Of a stretch of DNA of 54,381 nt, positions 32,590 through 39,365 are shown piece by piece. The number at the start of each line of letters is the position of its first letter. The first letter of the stretch is position 1. The stretch spans positions 1 to 54,381 of the forward strand of contig MPMR01000028.1 of NCBI GenBank assembly GCA_002238605.1, in the 5' to 3' direction. This DNA comes from BD2-11 clade cluster bacterium bin43 (GTDB lineage Bacteria > Gemmatimonadota > Gemmatimonadetes > Longimicrobiales > Gaopeijiaceae). Both the position numbers and the translations under genes were made by a program. A model generated the notes under the pieces. The model did no database searches. It saw only the letters and a program-made list of their open reading frames with translations, and was not told where the DNA came from.

Positions 32590-33738
32590 TCAGCCCTCCC
32601 GGACCACCGTTTTCGCCAGGTCGAACACCGTGTCCACTTCGAGCGCCTTCATGCACCAGAAGGCGCCGTTGCAGGTGGGCCGGTTGCCGCAGGGCGCGCA
32701 GGGCTGGAGCTCAAGGGCGATGCGGGCCCGCGCGTGGGGCGCTGCGCGATAGGGGATGTTCGATCCGAAGACGAGCACGGAGGGCCGGCGGAACGCGACC
32801 GAGACGTGCGACAGACAGGTGTCCACCCCCACAAACAGCCCGGCGTGCTTCACCACGGCCGCCGCCTCGCCGAGCCGGGTTCGGCCGGTCAGGTCGATGA
32901 GCCCCGGAAGCGGTTCAGCGGTCGCAAGCCCGTCTCCCGTCCGATCTCGCGCAAGGGCCGCGATCCGTCCGGCCGCCCTGCGGTCCGCCGGTCCTCCCAG
33001 GATGACCACCGGCAGGCCCAGGTCCGCGCGGATGCGCACCGCAAGCGCGGCCCAGCGTTCCTCGAACCAGTGCTTCTGGGGCCGGGTGGTGAAGGGAGCG
33101 AGCGCCGCGTAGCCCCGCTCCAGACCGTGTTCGGCGATGAAGCGCGGCGCGAAGTCCTCTTGCTCGCCGCTCAGCGCCAGGCGCAGCGACAACCCCTCGC
33201 TCGGGAGCCCGAGTGCGTCCGCGAAGTACGGGTACTGCAGGCTGGTGCTTCCGGGGGCGGCGCCGTGGCGGGGCACGATACCGGTCATCAGCAGCCGGCT
33301 GCCCTCCTTGGAGCCGAGGCCAATGCGCATCGGGGCGCCCGAGAGCCACGCCACCCAACCGCTGCGCAGGAGCCCCTGCAGATCGAGGGCGACGTCGAAT
33401 CGGGGCGCGCGCAACCGGCCGCGGAGTTCCCGAAACGCACGCCGGAGCGCCCGCCAGCGTCCGGCCCGGATCATGTCCTTCCACGCGGCGCGGTCCCACA
33501 CGACGATCTCGTCGAGACCCTCGTGATGTTCGATCATGCTGCGGGCGTGCGACTCCACAGCCCAGGCGAGGTGCGCCTCCGGATAGCGGCGCCGGAGCGC
33601 CTCGACCACGGGCGACGCCAGCAGCACGTCGCCGCGCGCGGTGAGGCGCACGACAAGGATGGCCCGGGGGGCGGCCGGGAGCGCAAACTGCGAAGTTGCC
33701 CTGGGGCGCTGCGGTTTTGTCTCGATCGCCATGGCCAT
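32590..33738 (-). CDS. Glycosyltransferase family 9 (heptosyltransferase-like)
   Basis: A 382-residue GT-B enzyme of the ADP-heptose:LPS heptosyltransferase family, which builds the LPS inner core on the cytoplasmic face. The family start AILVVRLTARGDVLLASPVVEALRR is clear. The C-terminal donor half has LAPFTTRPQKHWFEERWAAL, a Gly-rich VILGGPADRRAA and FVGVDTCLSHVSVAFRRP. A cysteine-rich end (CAPCGNRPTCNGAFWCMKAL) is seen in many heptosyltransferases. It is divergent from waaA across 204 bases, which fits a shared LPS-core function. The specific sugar and acceptor cannot be assigned. Confidence 0.88.
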   Translation of the reverse strand: MAMAIETKPQRPRATSQFALPAAPRAILVVRLTARGDVLLASPVVEALRRRYPEAHLAWAVESHARSMIEHHEGLDEIVVWDRAAWKDMIRAGRWRALRRAFRELRGRLRAPRFDVALDLQGLLRSGWVAWLSGAPMRIGLGSKEGSRLLMTGIVPRHGAAPGSTSLQYPYFADALGLPSEGLSLRLALSGEQEDFAPRFIAEHGLERGYAALAPFTTRPQKHWFEERWAALAVRIRADLGLPVVILGGPADRRAAGRIAALARDRTGDGLATAEPLPGLIDLTGRTRLGEAAAVVKHAGLFVGVDTCLSHVSVAFRRPSVLVFGSNIPYRAAPHARARIALELQPCAPCGNRPTCNGAFWCMKALEVDTVFDLAKTVVREG

Positions 33739-33942
33739 GGAGGACTACCGCCGAACAACCCGATGGCGGAGATTCGCGACGGGCGAGGAATCACTGAGGG
33801 TGAACGCCGACGACGGGCACATGATAACCGTTCGGGGACGCGGCGCGATCCTCTTTGGGGACCAGCGCGGTCCCCGTCACGGCGGGATTCGCCCTGGTGT
33901 TCCCGTTGCGCGCACGGATTCATTCAGGGACGGCTGGACGAG

Positions 33943-35466
33943 ATGCTCCGCTACGACATCTTCTACCTGATGGCCGCGCTGCTGGCCAGCCCGGTCCTGG
34001 CGGCCCGCCTTCTCGGCACCGGGAAGTGGAGGACGGACTGGAGGGGCCGGTTCGGACATGTGGGGGTGCTGGATGGACCGGCTTCCCCCATGGGCCGGCT
34101 CGACGGCGCCCCCGCCCGTCCCCGCCCCCCGACCGTGCTGGTCCACGGCGTCAGCGTGGGGGAGGTCGCCGCGACCCGGCAGTTGGTCGACCGCCTGGCC
34201 GCCCGCGCCCGGGTGGTCGTGAGCAGCACGACCGACACCGGGGTGGCGCGCGCGCGGTCGCTGTACGGGGCCCACCACCCCGTGGTGCGTTATCCCCTCG
34301 ACCTCTCCTGGATGGTGCGTCGCTTCCTGGACGCCGTGCGCCCGGACGTGGTGGCCCTCACCGAGCTGGAGGTGTGGCCCAACTTCGTCACCGAGTGCGC
34401 GCGGCGGGGCATCCCCGTGTGCGTGGTGAACGGCCGCCTGAGCGCCTCCAGCCACCGTGGCTACCGGCGCGCGCGGGGGTGGGTGCGGCCCATCTTCCGC
34501 CAGCTCGCGGCCGTGGGCGCCCAGAACGCAGCGTACGCCCGCCGCTTCGCCGACCTGGGTGTCCCCCGCGACCGGGTGCGGGTCACCGACACGATGAAAT
34601 GGGACACGTCCGGCCATCCTGCCTCCGATCCGCCGGCGACCGCCGCCCCCGCCACCGGGCTTCCCACGGCCGAAGCGCTCGCGACCGACTCCGCCGCCAC
34701 GACTCCCCCCGCGGCCGAAGCGGTCGCCACCGACTCCGCCGCCACGACCTCTCCCGCGGCCGAAGCGCTCGCGGCCACCCTCGGCCTCGACCGGTCCCGG
34801 CCACTCATCGTCGCCGGCTCGACGGGCCCAGGCGAAGAGGAGGAGCTGATCGCCACCCGCCCCCCCGGCGCCCAGCTCCTCCTGGTGCCCCGAAGGCCGG
34901 AGCGGTTCGACGCCGTCGCCGCGCTCCACCCCGACATCCGCCGCCGAAGCGACGCCCGGAGCGGCAGCCGCGACCCGGAGGACACCGCCGCCCCGGCGAG
35001 CACGGCCGCCCCGCCTTCCGGGCGCCACGTCGCCATCCCCGCCGCCCCGCCCGCCGTCGCCGCCCAGCCGGCCGCCACCGATCTCCCCACCCGCACCGAC
35101 CTTTTCCTCCTCGACACCATGGGCGAACTGGAGCTGGCGTACACCCTGGCGGACGTCGCCATCGTGGGGCGGAGCTTCGTGCCCATGGGTGGATCCGATC
35201 CCATCCCCCCGGTGGCAGCCGGATGCGCGACCATCATCGGTCCCCACCACGAGAACTTCGCCGACGTAGTCTCGGCCCTGCGGGCGGGCGGGGGCATCAC
35301 CGTAACCCACGCCCCCATGGGAGCAGCCAGCCGCCTCCTGGCGGACGAGGATGCCCGCCACCAAACGGCCCGCGACGGTCAGCGCGTCATCGAAGAACAC
35401 CGCGGCGCCTCGGCGCGCACCGCGGATCTCGTGCTGGCACTCCTCCCGCGCGGAGGCGACCGCTAA
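33943..35466 (+). CDS. waaA: 3-deoxy-D-manno-octulosonic acid (Kdo) transferase
   Basis: A 507-residue GT30 enzyme that adds Kdo to lipid A, about 80 residues longer than usual. The membrane-proximal N-terminus is MLRYDIFYLMAALLASPVLA, followed by VLVHGVSVGEVAATR, SSTTDTGVARA, TELEVWPNFV and VNGRLSASSHRGYRR. The C-terminal half has VAGSTGPGEEEEL, LLVPRRPERF, LLDTMGELELAYTLADVAIVG and SFVPMGGSDPIPPVAAGC, so active-site regions are intact. The extra length is an Ala/Thr/Pro-rich linker between the two GT-B domains (about residues 225-278), built from 45-bp repeats, plus a second Ala/Pro-rich insert near residues 345-385. The ATG at 33943 begins the conserved N-terminus. Confidence 0.9.
   Translation: MLRYDIFYLMAALLASPVLAARLLGTGKWRTDWRGRFGHVGVLDGPASPMGRLDGAPARPRPPTVLVHGVSVGEVAATRQLVDRLAARARVVVSSTTDTGVARARSLYGAHHPVVRYPLDLSWMVRRFLDAVRPDVVALTELEVWPNFVTECARRGIPVCVVNGRLSASSHRGYRRARGWVRPIFRQLAAVGAQNAAYARRFADLGVPRDRVRVTDTMKWDTSGHPASDPPATAAPATGLPTAEALATDSAATTPPAAEAVATDSAATTSPAAEALAATLGLDRSRPLIVAGSTGPGEEEELIATRPPGAQLLLVPRRPERFDAVAALHPDIRRRSDARSGSRDPEDTAAPASTAAPPSGRHVAIPAAPPAVAAQPAATDLPTRTDLFLLDTMGELELAYTLADVAIVGRSFVPMGGSDPIPPVAAGCATIIGPHHENFADVVSALRAGGGITVTHAPMGAASRLLADEDARHQTARDGQRVIEEHRGASARTADLVLALLPRGGDR
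34668..34776. repeat. 45-bp tandem repeat in the waaA interdomain linker
   Basis: Copies begin at 34668, 34713 and 34758 (the last partial). Each encodes about 15 residues of the type AEALATDSAATTPPA. The period is a multiple of three, so copy number can vary without breaking the frame. Confidence 0.8.
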
Positions 35467-35493
35467 TGCGAACACCCCATCCCGCCATTCCCT

Positions 35494-36143
35494 CGCCCCC
35501 GATTGGTCGCGACCGTTTTCCTCGTCCTCCTGGAGTTCCAGTCGACGGTCGACTCCCGCATGGCTCTGCGAATGCTCGACTATGCGATCCGCGTTCTGCA
35601 GGGTCTCGCTCGCGACCATCTTGACCCCGACGGCAGATTCCCGCCCATTCTTCCAGTCGTGATCCATAACGGTGAGCGACGCTGGAACGCGCCAACTGAA
35701 TTGCGTGATCAGTTCGCACTGGCGCCCCGCGAATTGGTTGGCGGCGGATGGGCGAGACGGAGTTGCTCGACAGCTTCGAGGCGTGGATCACTCAGGTGCT
35801 GGTGGAACGAACCGGTCCGCAGGGCACGGTGGACCTGGATTTCATGACGGAGGGGGATGGCGGAATGTCTTCATCATTGGCCGAGCGGGTGAGAAAATGG
35901 GGCGACGAGTTGAACCAGCAGTGGCTGGAGAAGGGGATCGAGCAGGAGCGGCGCGCGGCTCTCGAACGGGAGCGCGCTCTGGTTCTGCGGCTTATCGCGC
36001 GACGGTTCGGTTCGGAAACGGCTGACCGGCTTGCCCCAATGGTCGCAACCCTTTCCGAGCCTGAGCGCATCACCACCTTGGCTGAGGCTGTCGTCGAATG
36101 CGAGACCGCCGGAGATTTCGTCGCCCGGGCAGAAAAGGCTTGA
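35494..36143 (+). pseudogene. Rpn/YhgA-type PD-(D/E)XK nuclease remnant
   Basis: The first part (about 35503-35735) reads VFLVLLEFQSTVDSRMALRML and PILPVVIHNGERRW, the conserved middle of Rpn recombination-promoting nucleases (transposase_31 family). The C-terminal part continues in another frame from about 35748 (LLDSFEAWITQVL, then a charged helix QERRAALERERALVLRLIAR) to the stop at 36143. The N-terminus with its start and first catalytic residues is missing, and the central region is deleted around the frame change. The gene is therefore dead. Such genes spread as solitary mobile units. It sits directly after waaA. Confidence 0.75.
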
Positions 36144-36164
36144 TGTACGACGAAACCTTGTGCC

Positions 36165-36971
36165 TCAACTTCCCCGCCACACGATGCCCACCTTCAGCCC
36201 CGTCTCCCCGGCGTCCAGGACCGTGGGGACAGTGACGCCCACTTCCGTGAACTGCGCGGTCCACTGCTCGTCGCAGTAGGGGGTGTGGCTGGCTTCGACG
36301 CGCAGCCCCAGCCCCTCGCCCAACCCCTTCTCCACGCCGAGGCCGAAGGTGAAGGCCTGGTGGTTCAGGTCGCGCGCATCCTCTCCCGAAACCAGATCGG
36401 AGGGCCCGCACCCGGCCGGCAACATGCAGCCGCTAAAGCGATTCGTCAGCTGCACCTGAGCGAGGCGGATGCCCGCCAGCAGAAACACGGTCGCATCCGC
36501 CGAGGCCAGTGCGCCCGGGCTGCCGCCGATCTCCAGAGTCAGGCCGTAGCTTCGCTTCCTCTCGAAGGTCCACTGGTCCGGCCAGCTTTCGCCGAGCTGA
36601 TTGCGCCCCGGGGAGTCCCCGACACCGGCCAGTTGTCCGTCCACGGCCGCGAAGTGCAGCGCGGCGTCCACGCGCGCGCCCATGTGAAACCCGCTCCCGC
36701 CGAGCGGCGCCCGATAGCCGAGGAACCCACCGATCCCGCTCCCCCATGCGTTCGCGGAACCCTCGTCCATGACCAGCGTCCCACGCCGCGGCGGGGGAAC
36801 CAGCGTATTGGGCGCGGTATTGTCGACCGTCTTGCCCAGAGTGGCCTTGACCCGCTCCATCGGGACCAGGACGCCCGCGCGGAACCCTCCGCCCTGCGCC
36901 GAAACCGACACCGGGAACAGAAGCGCCGCAAGCAGGAGGAAACCCAGCCCGCCACATCGTCGCATCACCAT
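36165..36971 (-). CDS. Outer-membrane beta-barrel-like protein
   Basis: A 268-residue exported protein. The signal peptide is clear (basic MVMRRC, hydrophobic FLLLAALLFPVSV, cut after SAQ). The mature part alternates polar and aromatic strands (GGFLGYRAPLGGSGFHMGAR, YGLTLEIGGS, FTFGLGVEKGLGEGLGLRVE) and ends TGLKVGIVW, a pattern typical of small opacity/OmpW-like barrels with an aromatic near the C-terminus. Two cysteines around CMLPAGC may form a loop disulfide. GGGAGGG lies upstream of ATG 36971. Its neighbours are two DUF4837 lipoproteins on the same strand. Function is not known. Confidence 0.65.
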   Translation of the reverse strand: MVMRRCGGLGFLLLAALLFPVSVSAQGGGFRAGVLVPMERVKATLGKTVDNTAPNTLVPPPRRGTLVMDEGSANAWGSGIGGFLGYRAPLGGSGFHMGARVDAALHFAAVDGQLAGVGDSPGRNQLGESWPDQWTFERKRSYGLTLEIGGSPGALASADATVFLLAGIRLAQVQLTNRFSGCMLPAGCGPSDLVSGEDARDLNHQAFTFGLGVEKGLGEGLGLRVEASHTPYCDEQWTAQFTEVGVTVPTVLDAGETGLKVGIVWRGS

Positions 36972-36990
36972 CGCATCAACCCTCCCGCCC

Positions 36991-37048
36991 GGCAGCGTCA
37001 GGTTCACATCGCTGCGCCCGGCAGCGTCAGCGTCACATCCCTGCGCCC
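36991..37048. repeat. 29-bp direct repeat between barrel and DUF4837 genes
   Basis: Units 36991-37019 and 37020-37048 share GGCAGCGTCA and CTGCGCCC ends and differ at three bases. The second unit runs over the stop codon of the DUF4837 gene. Similar GGCAGC/CACATC pieces recur in the gap before the next paralogue (about 38195-38220), suggesting repeat-mediated duplication. Confidence 0.65.
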
Positions 37049-38046
37049 GGCAACGCCGGCTCGCACTCGAAGGAGTCGAGGATGTACCGGAGCTGCAGCA
37101 TGTACTCGTATTTGTCCCGGCCCGGAGCATAAAGCCAGGAATCGATCAGGTACAGTCGATCCTGACCGGGGCACGCCCTCGTGCGCGTCAGGAAAGGACC
37201 CGCGGCCGGCCAGGCGCCGGGGGCGCTCTCCCAGACGCCGTGGATCTCCCGGGCATCGTCGCCTGCGGCCCGGCCGGGCTCGACCTCTTCCGTCACCAGC
37301 TGCTCGTCCGCGTAGTAGTTCCGCGACAGCGACAGGCGCCAATCCAGCATGTCGGCGTCCGTCAACGGGTCGGGAATCGGCGAACGCCACGTGATCGCGA
37401 CCTCGCGAATGAGTTGCGACGGATCGGGATTGTCATTGCGAAAGATGAAGACCGAATCCTCCTGGCTCCATCGATAGATGACCGGGAGCTGCAGCGCGAA
37501 ACCGCCCGCCGCGCGCAGCGTGTCGGCGAGCAGGGAATCGAGCCCTGAAATGAACATGCGCGCGTGGACATACTCGCGGTACTGCCCGTCGAAGAGCGCC
37601 AGCAGGTCGTCCAGCCGCGCCTCCACTTCGTCCGCCCCCCCGCCGGGCGGCAACAGGAGAACCGTCACCAGTTGTCCGAGCGCCCACAGGTCGTACAGCT
37701 GGAAGATCTCCGGCGGATTAAGCGGTTCGTCCCGCGACCTGGCGTCCAGGACTTCCGAGATCCAGGGATCCTCGGCGGTACCGATCAGCAGCACCTGTCT
37801 GAACTCCCGCAGCAGCCCCCAGTCCGACCCGAGGGGATCCTGATGGGTGATCCTGAAGGTCCGCTCGTCGCGAACGGTGAAGATGGTGGGCTGGAGTCCA
37901 TTGGCGATCGCATTGCCAGAAGTCTCCCAGAGCTCGGCCGACGCTCCGACGATGATGCTGTTGACCTCGCCCCACGCGATGGTCCTGTCGCATCCGGACA
38001 GGGAAAGCGCGCACAGGCTCAGAACGGCCAACCGGCATCGACCCAT
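37033..38046 (-). CDS. DUF4837-like lipoprotein, copy 1
   Basis: A 337-residue lipoprotein with lipobox LSLSGC (cysteine near residue 19). The mature N-terminus GEVNSIIVGASAELW is followed by IFTVRDERTFRITHQDP, REFRQVLLIGT and, at the end, FLTRTRACPGQDRLYLIDSW and KYEYMLQLRYILDSF. This resembles DUF4837 of Bacteroidota and relatives, whose role is unknown. It is a close paralogue of the next gene (38194-39216), with the same length, order and most motifs. The pair arose by tandem duplication and both look intact. No enzyme motif is visible. Confidence 0.75.
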   Translation of the reverse strand: MGRCRLAVLSLCALSLSGCDRTIAWGEVNSIIVGASAELWETSGNAIANGLQPTIFTVRDERTFRITHQDPLGSDWGLLREFRQVLLIGTAEDPWISEVLDARSRDEPLNPPEIFQLYDLWALGQLVTVLLLPPGGGADEVEARLDDLLALFDGQYREYVHARMFISGLDSLLADTLRAAGGFALQLPVIYRWSQEDSVFIFRNDNPDPSQLIREVAITWRSPIPDPLTDADMLDWRLSLSRNYYADEQLVTEEVEPGRAAGDDAREIHGVWESAPGAWPAAGPFLTRTRACPGQDRLYLIDSWLYAPGRDKYEYMLQLRYILDSFECEPALPGAGM

Positions 38047-38193
38047 CGCTACATCCTCCCGTCCGCCCGCTCCATAATTGCATCCCGGCGTCCGACCGGC
38101 CGGCCATCACATGTGTGCGCCCCGGCCCCCGCCCGCATTGCGTCTCCGATCCCGGCATCATGGCATCTTCGCGCCCGGGGCCAGCCCCGGTCA

Positions 38194-39216
38194 TCACATC
38201 GCCGCGACCGGCAGCCCATCCTCGCATTGGAAGGAGTCGAGGATGTACTCGAGTTGCAGCATGTACTCGTACTTGTCCTTGCCCGGCGCGTAGAGCCACG
38301 AGTCGAGCAGGTACATGCGATCCTGACCGGGACAGACCTTCGTCCGCGTCAGGAAGGGCCCCGCGGCCGGCCAGGCGTCCGGGAGGCTCTCCCAAATGCC
38401 GCGCAGCTCGTACGCATCGTCGCTCAGGTCGCGCCCCGGCGGGAGCTCATCCGTCACCACCTGCTCGTCCGTGTAGAAATCCCGCGTCAGCGACTGGCGC
38501 CAGTCCAGAATGGCGGAGTCCGCCAGCGGCCCGGTGACCGGTGTGCGCCACGTCACCGCGATTTCCCGGATGAGTTCGGCGGGATCGGGATTGTCGTTGC
38601 GGAACATGAAGATCGAGTCCTGATAATCCCATCGATAGACGCGGGGAAGATCGAGCACGAAACCGCCCACGGCGCGCAGCGTGTCGGCCAGCAGAGAGTC
38701 GCGTCCGGAGACGAACATGCGCGCGTGCGTGTACGTGCGATATTGCTCGTCGAAGAGAGCGAGCAGTTCGCCCACGCGCGCCTCCACTTCGGCCGCCCCG
38801 CCGCCGGGCGAAAGCAGGAGCACGGTCACAAGCTGACCCCGCGCCCAGACGTCGATCAGCTGGATGACCCCGGGCACGCCGAACGGCTCCGTATTCGTGA
38901 TGTCGCTCTCCTCCATGGCCTCCACGATCCACGGGTCCTCCAGCGTCCCGATCAGCAGCACCTGCCTGAACTCGCGCAGGGTTTCCCAGTCGACTGCCAG
39001 CGGGTCCTGGTAGGTGATCTTGAAGGTCCGCTCGTCGCGCACGGTGAAGATGGTGGGCTCGAGCCCGGTCGTGACCGTGCTTCCCACCTCGTCCCAGAGT
39101 TCCATCGATGCGCCCACGATGATACTGTTGACTTCGCCGTACGCGCCGGTCTTGTCGCAGCCCCCGAGGGCGAGAACGCAGGCGCCCAGGGTCGCCAGGC
39201 CAAGTAGACGCATCAT
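38194..39216 (-). CDS. DUF4837-like lipoprotein, copy 2
   Basis: A 340-residue lipoprotein with lipobox LALGGC (cysteine near residue 20), then GEVNSIIVGASMELW, VRDERTFKITYQDP, EFRQVLLIGTLEDPW, FMFRNDNPDPAEL and the shared C-terminus KYEYMLQLEYILDSF. It parallels copy 1 almost throughout, with the largest differences in the middle (around EESDITNTEPFG) and at the C-terminal end. It is probably the first gene of this minus-strand set. A 147-base gap separating it from copy 1 holds repeated CATCACAT-type pieces. Function unknown. Confidence 0.75.
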   Translation of the reverse strand: MMRLLGLATLGACVLALGGCDKTGAYGEVNSIIVGASMELWDEVGSTVTTGLEPTIFTVRDERTFKITYQDPLAVDWETLREFRQVLLIGTLEDPWIVEAMEESDITNTEPFGVPGVIQLIDVWARGQLVTVLLLSPGGGAAEVEARVGELLALFDEQYRTYTHARMFVSGRDSLLADTLRAVGGFVLDLPRVYRWDYQDSIFMFRNDNPDPAELIREIAVTWRTPVTGPLADSAILDWRQSLTRDFYTDEQVVTDELPPGRDLSDDAYELRGIWESLPDAWPAAGPFLTRTKVCPGQDRMYLLDSWLYAPGKDKYEYMLQLEYILDSFQCEDGLPVAAM

Positions 39217-39365
39217 GCCGGTTCGCTCAGGATCATGTGGGGTCTCCTTGCGGTCATGTCGGGCCTTCCCGGTCGGGGCAGGGCGTCCGCGACACGGGGC
39301 AGCCGTGTTCGATTCGGTCCGGACGCCATAAACCTACGGCGCGCCCGGAAGGGCGGGCAAACCGC

